Origin: Lysobacter spongiicola DSM 21749
Lineage (GTDB): Bacteria > Pseudomonadota > Gammaproteobacteria > Xanthomonadales > Xanthomonadaceae
DNA: 64,000 nucleotides
Reading direction: 5' to 3'
Assembly: GCF_900167055.1 (NCBI RefSeq)
Contig: NZ_FUXP01000001.1
Location: 830,734 to 894,733 of the forward strand
Shown: one piece after another, positions 9,016 to 19,558 of the stretch
Layout of the letters: every line of letters starts with the position of its first letter
Numbering within the stretch: position 1 is the stretch's first letter
Made by a program: the position numbers and the translations under genes
Notes under the pieces: generated by a model
Told to the model about the DNA's origin: nothing
Seen by the model: only the letters and a program-made list of their open reading frames with translations
Database searches by the model: none

Positions 9016-11295
9016 TTGAACCATAGTGAAATTCAACGCCTGCTCCGCGCCCTGCCGGGCCGGTGCCTGGTCGTGACACCTTCCCCCGGATACGCGATCG
9101 TCGCCGCAAGCGACGGCTGGCTCCGGGAGGTATCTGCGGGCCCAGAGATCATCGGCCGGCCGCTGTTGGAGGTCGTGGGTGGAGCGGACAGTGCGGAGCA
9201 GGCGGACCCGCTTGGCGAATCCCTGGACCGCGTCGTTGCCACGTGCGCGCCCGACGACATGGGCACCGTCGGGTACGACATCCAGGGAAGACAAGCCGCT
9301 GGCTTCATCGGTCACCGGTGGTCGGTCGTCAATACGCCGGTGCTGGATGCCACGGGCAGCGTCGAATACATCGTCCATCGCATCGAGGACACCGCCCCGA
9401 AATCCAGTCGCGATGCGGAAGCCATTCTGGAGAGCATTACCGAGGGATTCTTCACGATCGATCGCCAATGGCGGTTCGACTACGCCAATCCCGAGGCTCA
9501 CCGCATCCTCGGCAGGCATCCTGGCGATCTCCACGGCAGGAACGTGTGGGACGAGTACCCGGGGCTGGAGCAGACCGAGTTTGCCCCAGCCTACCGGCAT
9601 ACCATGGCTACTCGCGAGAAACGATCGGTCACCGCCTTCTATGCCGATCTGGGCAGTTGGTTCGAAGTCACGGCCTATCCCGCCCCCGAAGGGATCTCGG
9701 TGTACTTCCGCGACATCACCGCCCAGAAGAACACGGAGGCCGAACGCGAGCGGCTGGTGCTGGAGTCCGACAACCAGCGGCGCATGTACGAGACCGCCCT
9801 CGACAGCACCCCGGACTTCGTCTACGTATTCGACCTTGAGCACTACGTCATCTATGCCAACCAGTCCCTGCTGACAATGTGGGGCGTGGCCGACGCCCGC
9901 GGCAAGAAATGGATGGACCTGGGCTACGAGCAGTGGCACGCGGACATGCACGACCGCGAGATCGACCAGGTGATCTCGACCCGGGCACCGATACGTGGCG
10001 AGATCCCGTTTACCGGCACCAACGGGCGCCGCGTCTACGAGTACATCTTTTCCCCCGTGCTGGACCCCGAAGGCGAGGTCGTGGCCGTTGCAGGCACTAC
10101 CCGCGACATCACCGAGCGGCAGGCTGCCGAACAGGCGCTCCGGGAGCAGGCGCAGCGGCTGGCCGAGGCTGACCGCGCCAAGGACGAGTTCCTCGCCACG
10201 CTCTCCCACGAGCTGCGCAATCCGCTCGCGCCGCTGCGCAACTCGATCGAGCTGCTGCGCATGATCGGCCGCGACACCGGACAGTCGGCCACCATCCACA
10301 TGATGATGGAGCGGCAGGTCAACCACCTCGTCCGGCTGGTCGACGACCTCCTGGAGACGTCGCGCATCAGCCGCGGCAATCTGTCACTGCGCATGGAGCG
10401 CGTCGGACTGGAGGCGGTGGTGTCGAACGCGGTCGAAACGGTCGAATCGCTGGTGGGTGCCGTGGGGCACGAACTGTCGATCGACCTGCCAGCGCAACCG
10501 GTATGGCTGCAGGGCGACCCTGTCAGGCTCGCGCAGATCCTGGGCAACCTGTTGAGCAACGCCGCCCGCTACACCCCCGACGGCGGCCGCATCGAAGTCC
10601 GCGCCAGCGCGCAGGGCGATGAAGCCGTCATCGTTGTGCGCGACAACGGCATGGGCATCACGCCCGACGAGCTGCCGCGCATGTTCGAAATGTTCAGCCG
10701 CGGCGGGCGGGACAGCAGCCGCAGCCAGGGCGGCCTCGGGATCGGCCTGGCGCTGTCGCGCAAGCTCGCCGAGATGCATGGCGGCACCCTCGTTGGCAGC
10801 AGCGACGGCATCGGCCAGGGCAGCGAGTTCACCCTTCGCGTGCCCTTGGCCGAATCCGCGCCCGAACACGCGGACGCGCCTGCGGAGGGTCACGGCCAGC
10901 TGGTGCGCTCGCGGGTGCTGGTGGTGGACGACAACATCGATGCCGGCGACAGTCTCGGCCAGGTCCTCGGCCTGCTGGGCGCCGAAGCGCGCGTGGTACG
11001 CGACGGCGAGCAGGCGCTGGAGATGTTCGCCGACTGGCGTCCGGCAGTGGTGGTGCTGGATATCGGCATGCCCGGCATGAACGGCTACGAGGTGGCGCGT
11101 ACCCTGCACGCCCGCTTCCCCGACCACGGCGCCACCCTGGTGGCATTGACCGGCTGGGGCCAGGAGAACGATCGTCGCCAGGCACGGGAGGCGGGCTTCC
11201 ACCACCACCTGCTGAAGCCGGCGGACATCGGCGTGCTCAGGGAATTGGTGGCCTCGGTCGGCCCGGGCCACAGCCTGGCCGCGACCAACCTCTGA
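9016..11295 (+). CDS. multi-PAS hybrid histidine kinase
   Basis: The 759-aa sensor has three PAS-like regions. These are about 1-130, 135-245 (including FFTIDRQWRFDYANPEAHRI) and 258-370 with a PAC end (VAVAGTTRDITERQ). A coiled coil leads to HisKA with H398 in LSHELRNPLAPL. HATPase motifs are NLLSNAARYT, DNGMGI and GLGIGLALSR. The C-terminal receiver has D682 in LDIGMPGMNGYEVAR. No membrane segments are seen, so it should be cytoplasmic. The start is uncertain: TTG at 9016 is the best in-frame candidate but has no clear Shine-Dalgarno. The kinase core and receiver closely resemble those of the hybrid kinase 2.2 kb upstream, which suggests paralogues that could share partners. Confidence 0.9.
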   Translation: MNHSEIQRLLRALPGRCLVVTPSPGYAIVAASDGWLREVSAGPEIIGRPLLEVVGGADSAEQADPLGESLDRVVATCAPDDMGTVGYDIQGRQAAGFIGHRWSVVNTPVLDATGSVEYIVHRIEDTAPKSSRDAEAILESITEGFFTIDRQWRFDYANPEAHRILGRHPGDLHGRNVWDEYPGLEQTEFAPAYRHTMATREKRSVTAFYADLGSWFEVTAYPAPEGISVYFRDITAQKNTEAERERLVLESDNQRRMYETALDSTPDFVYVFDLEHYVIYANQSLLTMWGVADARGKKWMDLGYEQWHADMHDREIDQVISTRAPIRGEIPFTGTNGRRVYEYIFSPVLDPEGEVVAVAGTTRDITERQAAEQALREQAQRLAEADRAKDEFLATLSHELRNPLAPLRNSIELLRMIGRDTGQSATIHMMMERQVNHLVRLVDDLLETSRISRGNLSLRMERVGLEAVVSNAVETVESLVGAVGHELSIDLPAQPVWLQGDPVRLAQILGNLLSNAARYTPDGGRIEVRASAQGDEAVIVVRDNGMGITPDELPRMFEMFSRGGRDSSRSQGGLGIGLALSRKLAEMHGGTLVGSSDGIGQGSEFTLRVPLAESAPEHADAPAEGHGQLVRSRVLVVDDNIDAGDSLGQVLGLLGAEARVVRDGEQALEMFADWRPAVVVLDIGMPGMNGYEVARTLHARFPDHGATLVALTGWGQENDRRQAREAGFHHHLLKPADIGVLRELVASVGPGHSLAATNL

Positions 11296-11308
11296 TTCCG
11301 CGGCACGG

Positions 11309-13852
11309 TCAGCCGCTGGACCAGCGGGACAGGTCCTGCCGCAGGTTGTCGATGCCCGCCCAGGGGTCCTTGCGCCGCCGCCTCAGGCGCTTGGGCACCT
11401 CGACCAGGTCGAACGCGTCACCCCGCTTCAGCGCGCCCAGCTCGGACCACGCCAGTGGCATCGCCACCGGCGCGCCGTCTCGGGCACGCAGCGAGTACGA
11501 GGCGACCGCTGTCGCCCCGCGCCCGTTGCGCAGGTAGTCCACGAAGATCTTCTTCGGCCGCAGCTTCAGCGTCGACACCGACACGAAGCGCTGCGGCTGC
11601 GATTGCGCCAGCGCATCGGCGAAACCATGTGCGAAGGACTTCACCAGGTCCCATTCGCAGCCCGGGTTGAGCGGCACCACCACGTGCAGCCCCTTGCCAC
11701 CTGTCGCGCGCAGGAATGAGGTCAGCTCCATCTGCTTGAGCAGATCGCGCACGTCGCGGGCGGCACGTTTGACCTCCGCCCATGGCACGCCCTCCCCCGG
11801 GTCGAGGTCGAACACCACCCGATTGGCGATGTCGGGATTCTCGGCGGTAGAGCCCCAGGGGTGGAATTCCAGCCCGTTGAGCTGCACCAGCTCCATCAGG
11901 CCTTCGGCATCGCGCACCACCAGGTAATTGGCGTTATTGCCGGCCTCCTCCTTCAGACGCACCAGGTCGACACGCTCCAGGCCCGGCGTGTGGTGCTTCT
12001 GGAAGAAACAGGCCTTGCCCGCCCCGCCGGGACAGCGGATGACCGACAGCGGCCGATCGACGATCTCCGGTAACAGGTGGTCCATGACCGCCTCGTAGTA
12101 ATCGGCGACGTCGCGCTTGGTCAGGCCGCGGTCGGGGTAGATGACCTTGGTCGGGCTGCTGATTTTCACCGGGCTGACAGCTTTGGTGGCGGGCTTGCCG
12201 TTCTTGCTACCCGAGCTCTGCGCGCGGTCGCTGTCCGCCAGGTCCAACGGATCCTTGTCCGGTCGCACGGCTTTCAACGACGGCTGCCGCAGTACACCGT
12301 CGTCACTGATGCCGCGCATGAACACCTCGACCACGAACATCGGCTCGAACCACTTCGCCCCGCGCAGGTCGGCCTTCCCGCTGGCCACGTGTACCGTCGG
12401 CTTCGCGGTACCGGACTTGCCGATGCGCTTGGCGAGCTCGCGCAGCAGCTCGTCGGAGAACCCGGTGCCGACCCGTCCGGCGTACAGCCATCCATGCTTT
12501 GCATCGGGACGTGCCAACAGCAGGGAACCGAATCCCTTCCGCGAGCCCTTGGCTGCGGTGTAGCCGACCACCGCGAACTCGTCGGATTCGAGCCGTTTGG
12601 TCTTGCGCCAGTCGTCGCCGCGGCCCGGGTGGTAGGTCGCGTGCGCCCGCTTGGAGATGATGCCCTCGAACTTCTGGTCGGCCGCCAGCTGGTACGCGGC
12701 GTCGCCATCGGCGGGGATGTGCGAACTGTAGGCCAGGTGGCGCGGCGGCTTGTCCAGCAGTTCCTCGAGCAGGGCCTTGCGCTCGACCAGTGGCGCCTTG
12801 TCGATGTCGACGCCGTTGATATGCAGCAGGTCGAACAGGACGAACGACAACATCCCCTGCTGCTCGCCCGACAGCGTCCCCTGCAGCAGGTTGAAGTCGG
12901 CCTGGGTGCCCTTGCCGGCGATGAGTTCGCCATCGAGCGCGCCGCTGTCCAGCCCGAGCGCCTCCAGTGCCGCGGTGATCTCGGGCACCTTCCGCGTCCA
13001 CTCGATCGCGTTGCGCGACCACAAACGGACCCGGCCGCCGCTGATCGTCACCACCAGTCGGTAGCCGTCCCACTTGACCTCGTGCAGCCACTGGTCGCCC
13101 TTGGGTGGGTGGTTGCCGAGCTTGGCCAGTTGGGGCTGGAAGGCCTCGTCCGGCAGCTTGCCCTTTGCCGCACCCTCCAGCTTCAGCGCCTTCTTCGCCC
13201 AGTCGACGCGCCGCGCCTTGGGTCGCGGCGGCCCGGCTGCCTTTCCAGCAGCCTTCGCGGCGGCCTTGCCGGTGCCCTTCGTAGCCACCTTCTTCGTTGC
13301 TGTCTTCTTGGCGTCCTTGGGGTCCGGCGGCGGCGTCACGTCCTCCAGCAGGTCGTCCGCCTCGACCGCGCCCGCGTATTCGTCGTCGTCCTTGAACAGC
13401 AGCCACTGGGGCTGTTTCGCCGGCTTGCCGGAGCGCACCAGGTGCCAGCCACCGCGCAGCTTGTCGCCGAACAGTTCGAAGCGCAGGTGGCCCTTCACCA
13501 GTTGCGCCTCCGCATCATGCGCGGTCGCCCAGATGCCGGTATCGAATTGCGCGACGTGGCCGCCGCCGTACTCGCCTTTGGGGATTTCGCCCTCGAAGCC
13601 GGCGTAGTCGACTGGGTGGTCCTCCACCTCCACCGCCATGCGCTTGACCTTGGGGTCGAAGCTCGGCCCCTTCGGCACCGCCCAGCTCTTGAGCGCGTCG
13701 CCCACCTGCAGCCGGAAGTCGTAGTGGCGGCGGCTGGCGTGGTGCAACTGGACCACGAAGATGGCCCGCTGCCCCGGAGGCAGGCGCTTGCCCGGTGCGG
13801 GTTCACGGGTCTTGTCGAAGCGGCGCTTGCGGCGGTATTCGGTCAGGCTCAA
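11309..13852 (-). CDS. ligD: DNA ligase D (phosphoesterase-ligase-polymerase)
   Basis: The 847-aa enzyme of bacterial non-homologous end joining seals double-strand breaks together with Ku. The domain order is 3'-phosphoesterase (about 20-165, with QLHHASRRHYDFRL), an Ala/Lys-rich linker (about 175-215), an ATP-dependent ligase (about 250-540, adenylated Lys K260 in EVKWDGYR), and a primase-polymerase domain (about 565-840, acidic pair in VFDLDPGEG). This phosphoesterase-first order is common in proteobacteria. I prefer the TTG start at 13852 because it yields the family N-terminus MSLTEYRRKR and has GGAGG ten bases upstream; the ATG at 13888 adds 12 residues and lacks a ribosome site. No ku gene is in the window. 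Confidence 0.93.
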   Translation of the reverse strand: MSLTEYRRKRRFDKTREPAPGKRLPPGQRAIFVVQLHHASRRHYDFRLQVGDALKSWAVPKGPSFDPKVKRMAVEVEDHPVDYAGFEGEIPKGEYGGGHVAQFDTGIWATAHDAEAQLVKGHLRFELFGDKLRGGWHLVRSGKPAKQPQWLLFKDDDEYAGAVEADDLLEDVTPPPDPKDAKKTATKKVATKGTGKAAAKAAGKAAGPPRPKARRVDWAKKALKLEGAAKGKLPDEAFQPQLAKLGNHPPKGDQWLHEVKWDGYRLVVTISGGRVRLWSRNAIEWTRKVPEITAALEALGLDSGALDGELIAGKGTQADFNLLQGTLSGEQQGMLSFVLFDLLHINGVDIDKAPLVERKALLEELLDKPPRHLAYSSHIPADGDAAYQLAADQKFEGIISKRAHATYHPGRGDDWRKTKRLESDEFAVVGYTAAKGSRKGFGSLLLARPDAKHGWLYAGRVGTGFSDELLRELAKRIGKSGTAKPTVHVASGKADLRGAKWFEPMFVVEVFMRGISDDGVLRQPSLKAVRPDKDPLDLADSDRAQSSGSKNGKPATKAVSPVKISSPTKVIYPDRGLTKRDVADYYEAVMDHLLPEIVDRPLSVIRCPGGAGKACFFQKHHTPGLERVDLVRLKEEAGNNANYLVVRDAEGLMELVQLNGLEFHPWGSTAENPDIANRVVFDLDPGEGVPWAEVKRAARDVRDLLKQMELTSFLRATGGKGLHVVVPLNPGCEWDLVKSFAHGFADALAQSQPQRFVSVSTLKLRPKKIFVDYLRNGRGATAVASYSLRARDGAPVAMPLAWSELGALKRGDAFDLVEVPKRLRRRRKDPWAGIDNLRQDLSRWSSG

Positions 13853-13901
13853 GGTGGCACGTCCTCCGGCCCCGGTTGGAGTGCACATGAATAGGCCGGG
13901 G

Positions 13902-13930
13902 AGGATGAAACCGGTGCGAATACGTATAAT
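13902..13930 (+). promoter_or_regulatory. promoter for the riboswitch-gcvP transcript
   Basis: A consensus -10 box TATAAT lies at 13925-13930, about 20 bases ahead of the first glycine aptamer. The -35 region (about 13902-13907, AGGATG) is poor, so an activator or an unrecognised -35 is possible. Confidence 0.55.
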
Positions 13931-13945
13931 CGGCCGGTGGTAGAC

Positions 13946-14137
13946 CCACCGGTGGGAGAAGCGGGGCAACCCGCTGCCGAAGGCGCAACGCCCGTAATCG
14001 CTCAGGCTCCCGAACCACCGGCTGGGACAACTCTGGAGAGACCGGTTCGAATCCGGCGCCGAAGGTGCACGAAGCGCGACCCTCCCCCGTTGCAATTGCA
14101 ACGCGCTTCAAACTCTCAGGCAAAAGGACAGAGGGGC
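13946..14137 (+). promoter_or_regulatory. tandem glycine riboswitch upstream of gcvP
   Basis: Two consecutive glycine aptamers are visible. The first (about 13948-14026) has GGTGGGAGAAG, then CTGCCGAAGGCGCAAC and a CTCAGG segment, closed by CCGGTGG/CCACCGG pairing. The second (about 14030-14137) has TGGAGAGACCGG, GCCGAAGGTGCACG and the diagnostic ACTCTCAGGCAAAAGGACAG. The known role of this class is cooperative sensing of glycine to turn on glycine cleavage genes, and the next gene is gcvP with its start 47 bases downstream. The expression platform is therefore short, which fits control of translation initiation or an early terminator; I do not see a clear terminator stem. Confidence 0.93.
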
Positions 14138-14183
14138 GCCTTTACGTGCGGCACCGCACGTAGCCCATTGGAATGCCTTGCCC

Positions 14184-17093
<2,910 letters not shown>

Positions 17094-17113
17094 TTGGCCG
17101 CGAGTGAAACGAG

Positions 17114-17142
17114 AAGCCCCGCTTCGTGCGGGGCTTTTTTGT
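17114..17142 (+). terminator. intrinsic terminator after gcvP
   Basis: A 9-bp stem AAGCCCCGC/GCGGGGCTT with loop TTCGT runs into a T tract broken only by one G. It lies 20 bases after the gcvP stop. Confidence 0.92.
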
Positions 17143-17160
17143 TTCTGCGAACCCGCAATG

Positions 17161-17595
17161 TCAGGGCGACATCATGTCCGTCCGCAGCAGCACGAGGGGT
17201 TCGCAGGCTTTGGCGCTGCATCCCCAATGGCGGGTCCGTCCATGGTCGGTCCAGACAGCCGTTCCGCCTCCATCGATGGAGAAGTCCCATGACTGCCCTT
17301 CCGAGATCAGTCGTCCAGTGATCTTGCAGGGGAGCTGATAGAACATCGCATAGGGAGATTCTTCGAACTCTTCGCTCAGCCGGAAGAACTGCTCTACCTG
17401 CGTTGCATCCAGCTGCCAGGCGGCGCAAGCCGAACCCTCCGCGCCATCCACGCCTTGATGGATCGGTGCGTGTACCTCGACGACTCGTACGGATGGCTCA
17501 GAAGAAGGGCGGGGCGAGGCGGACAGGCAGCCGGTCATCACCATCACTGTCATACAGCCCAGCACCTTCACCACCTTGTTTGTATGAAATCTCAT
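17161..17595 (-). CDS. lipoprotein, candidate immunity to the amidase
   Basis: The 144-aa product begins with a lipoprotein signal ending VMTGC, giving lipidation at Cys23. Four further Cys are in the mature part, and I recognise no family. It is the last gene of a PAAR-amidase-lipoprotein set, and the start (ATG 17595) lies 98 bases inside the 3' end of the amidase gene in another frame. A periplasmic lipoprotein directly after a peptidoglycan amidase is the classic arrangement for the immunity protein of a type VI effector, because the toxin acts in the periplasm. This role is inferred from context only. Starts at 17604 or 17616 would lengthen the leader by three or seven residues. Confidence 0.72.
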   Translation of the reverse strand: MRFHTNKVVKVLGCMTVMVMTGCLSASPRPSSEPSVRVVEVHAPIHQGVDGAEGSACAAWQLDATQVEQFFRLSEEFEESPYAMFYQLPCKITGRLISEGQSWDFSIDGGGTAVWTDHGRTRHWGCSAKACEPLVLLRTDMMSP

Positions 17596-18205
17596 CGTGC
17601 TCATAGATGTCCGCATTGGTAAGTCCGTATTCGCTCTTGAGGATCCCGATCAGCCGCGCAATAGAACTAGCCTGCGCCACTGTAGGTGCTTCCCAGACAT
17701 TCGCGGCTTTGTCGAACTTGGCAACAGTTTCGATTCCTACGCTGTCTTCGTTTGTTGGAAATCGAATCGGATAGGGCTTGTCTCTCTCGTGAGAGTGGAT
17801 CCGTGACGGCGCCCACCCCCAACTGTCAATCAAGGCCTGCTCCTCGGCCGAGCATGTTCCGGTGATGTGGCAGCGGGAACGGATCTTTCCCACGTGCGCC
17901 GTCTTCTGCAGCAGGCTCGCCGCCTGAATCACGGCTCCATCCTTTCCAACCAGAAAATGGGTACCGACGCCGCGCTCAAACGACCGGATGGTTCCCTCGG
18001 TGGTAGTCGAATCGGTGCGGTGAAGAACTATCGCCCGTGGTCCGTCGAGGGGCCCGTTCTCGAGTGCCGGGACAGGGCGGATCTCGTAGCCTGCGTTCTG
18101 CACATAGCCGTTGCTACCCACGTATATGGGGACTGCCACTTCCTTGCGTTGGGAATTGGCAATGACACTTGTGATCGAGCCCGCCACATGGACGAACCTG
18201 CTCAT
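17498..18205 (-). CDS. N-acetylmuramoyl-L-alanine amidase, likely T6SS effector
   Basis: The 235-aa protein resembles the Amidase_2/PGRP fold, which cleaves the bond between MurNAc and L-Ala with zinc. Visible elements are IVLHRTDS (H62, first zinc ligand), THFLVGKDGAVIQ, SVGIETV and YEHDEISYK (H203, second ligand). There is no signal peptide, so it must be delivered by other means. The gene overlaps the PAAR gene by ATGA (18202-18205) and is followed by a lipoprotein. PAAR proteins tip the type VI spike, so the natural reading is a cargo effector loaded by its PAAR neighbour. No T6SS core genes are in the window. The third zinc ligand cannot be assigned with confidence. Confidence 0.85.
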   Translation of the reverse strand: MSRFVHVAGSITSVIANSQRKEVAVPIYVGSNGYVQNAGYEIRPVPALENGPLDGPRAIVLHRTDSTTTEGTIRSFERGVGTHFLVGKDGAVIQAASLLQKTAHVGKIRSRCHITGTCSAEEQALIDSWGWAPSRIHSHERDKPYPIRFPTNEDSVGIETVAKFDKAANVWEAPTVAQASSIARLIGILKSEYGLTNADIYEHDEISYKQGGEGAGLYDSDGDDRLPVRLAPPFF

Positions 18206-18732
18206 GGCCCTTCCTCCTTGAGTTCCAGGACGAGCGTTTCCGAGTATTGAGAAGCGAGTAAGTGAGTCCTGCCGTTCCCATCGGTGACCCCCTCCTCGGT
18301 ACGGCCTTCGGCGCCGACTATCCGGTACGCTCGTCCCACGAGCGGTTCACCGCTCTCCGCGCGCAGGACGAAGGCTTCATCGTAGGCCGCAGCAAACGAA
18401 TCAGGCGACGCACCTAGCGTAGTAGGAGTTGCAAAGAGCGGGGGTTCCGTCGCTTCCACCCCGGAAGCTTCGAGATGCACCCGCGTCTGGCGTACGGCCA
18501 GGATTCCGCAGCCGCACGCCAGGCGGGAGCCGTGGAGCGCTACCGGTTGCCCATCGATGATGGTCGTCGGATCGCCGTCGACGATCGGGAAGGTGCCGTT
18601 GTGTTTGGGGCAGGTAGCGGAATCGCCTATCCGTGCCACCGGGGAACCATCGATATCGGTGAAAGGCGAACCGGTCACTACACGGCCGCCACTGGTCGTA
18701 CTGTCACCCTCGACCGCCCACATCCTTGTCAT
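18202..18732 (-). CDS. PAAR-domain protein with C-terminal extension
   Basis: The 176-aa protein has a PAAR domain in residues about 1-95, with the repeat logic GDSTTSGGRVVTGSP, DGSPVARIGDSATCPKH and DGQPVALHGSRLACGC. PAAR proteins form the pointed cone on the VgrG spike of type VI secretion systems and recruit effectors. The last 75 residues form a small beta-rich domain (SGEPLVGRAYRIVGAEGRT, then GVTDGNGRT), a pattern seen as an adaptor or TTR-like extension on PAAR and VgrG proteins. The ATG at 18732 has AAGGAGG upstream. It overlaps the amidase start by four bases. This block is visibly richer in A/T than gcvP, suggesting acquisition. Confidence 0.88.
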   Translation of the reverse strand: MTRMWAVEGDSTTSGGRVVTGSPFTDIDGSPVARIGDSATCPKHNGTFPIVDGDPTTIIDGQPVALHGSRLACGCGILAVRQTRVHLEASGVEATEPPLFATPTTLGASPDSFAAAYDEAFVLRAESGEPLVGRAYRIVGAEGRTEEGVTDGNGRTHLLASQYSETLVLELKEEGP

Positions 18733-18861
18733 TGCCGGCCTCCTTGCCAGTTGAAGCCGCAAGTCTGCCAGATCCGGCAGCCGCTCGGGCCGAAAGTGCC
18801 CGGGGTTGGCTCCCCTGCTCTCCTGATGCTTGCCGCCGGCTTGCATGAGTCACGCACTCAG

Positions 18862-18877
18862 TATAACGTTCGTTATA
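18862..18877 (+). promoter_or_regulatory. palindromic operator of the AbrB/Doc operon
   Basis: TATAACG-TT-CGTTATA is a perfect 7-bp inverted repeat with a 2-base spacer, 19 bases ahead of the antitoxin start. AbrB/MazE-type antitoxins commonly repress their own operon by binding such repeats; the arms also contain -10-like TATAAC/TATAAC-type hexamers. Confidence 0.7.
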
Positions 18878-18896
18878 ACTACCATTGGAGCCCGTC

Positions 18897-19118
18897 ATGA
18901 AGCTCAAGATCACCACCATCGGCAATTCTGCCGGCGTCATCCTCCCCAAGGAGCTGCTCGCTCGGCTTCGCCTGACGAAGGGCGATGAGGTGCACGTGCT
19001 CGAGATCCCCGACGGAATCAAGCTGACGGCGTTCGACCCCAAGCTCGCGGCGCAGATGGAGGTAGCAGAGCGGATCATGCGTGAGGATCGCCAGGTCCTC
19101 CACAAGCTGGCGCAGTGA
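18897..19118 (+). CDS. AbrB/MazE-type antitoxin
   Basis: The 73-aa protein has the swapped-hairpin AbrB/MazE DNA-binding domain at its N-terminus (TTIGNSAGVILPKELLARL, then LTKGDEVHVLE). A C-terminal helical tail should wrap the toxin. The ATG at 18897 has GGAG six bases upstream. The toxin gene starts 10 bases after its stop, giving the usual antitoxin-first operon. Pairing of an AbrB antitoxin with a Doc/Fic toxin is a known type II arrangement. The palindrome at 18862-18877 is the likely autoregulation site. Confidence 0.9.
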   Translation: MKLKITTIGNSAGVILPKELLARLRLTKGDEVHVLEIPDGIKLTAFDPKLAAQMEVAERIMREDRQVLHKLAQ

Positions 19119-19128
19119 GGTGAAGGGG

Positions 19129-19554
19129 ATGATCGTCTGGATCGAAGCGGCCCTTGCACTCGCCATCCATGACCGTCAGTTGGCGGAACACGGCGGAAGC
19201 GCTGGCGTACGTGACGCTGCGCTGCTGGACTCTGCCCTGGCGCGACCACAACAATTGTTCGCGTACGGTGAGCCGCCCCCGGATGTTGCGGCCCTTGCCG
19301 GCAGCCTTGCCCATGGCCTGGCCCGCAACCATCCTTTTGTCGACGGCAACAAGCGCACCGCGCATGTCTGCTACCGCGTGTTCCTCGCTTTGAACGATGT
19401 CGAACTCGAGGCAAGCGAAGAGGAGAAGTACGCCGCGATGATCGGACTAGCGGAAGGCAGCCTGTCGGAAGCCGACTTCGCCGAATGGCTGCGTCGACAC
19501 ATCTGCTGCAAAGACGCCACCTCCGTCAACGAGCCGGCGCCCAGCTACGGCTGA
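19129..19554 (+). CDS. doc: Doc/Fic-family death-on-curing toxin
   Basis: The 141-aa toxin belongs to the death-on-curing group of the Fic superfamily. The active-site motif is HPFVDGNKRTA at residues 68-78, starting with the catalytic His. Phage P1 Doc phosphorylates EF-Tu, while canonical Fic enzymes AMPylate; the DGNKR version here has the Fic-like acidic residue and Gly, so the modification type cannot be fixed from sequence. ATG 19129 is preceded by AAGGGG. It follows the AbrB antitoxin in one operon. The gene ends 4 bases before the convergent dedA-type gene. Confidence 0.9.
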   Translation: MIVWIEAALALAIHDRQLAEHGGSAGVRDAALLDSALARPQQLFAYGEPPPDVAALAGSLAHGLARNHPFVDGNKRTAHVCYRVFLALNDVELEASEEEKYAAMIGLAEGSLSEADFAEWLRRHICCKDATSVNEPAPSYG

Positions 19555-19558
19555 ACGC

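Noticed and set aside
12077..13894. 605-codon plus-strand frame opposite ligD
   Set aside because: Shadow of ligD; low-complexity translation and no start signals.
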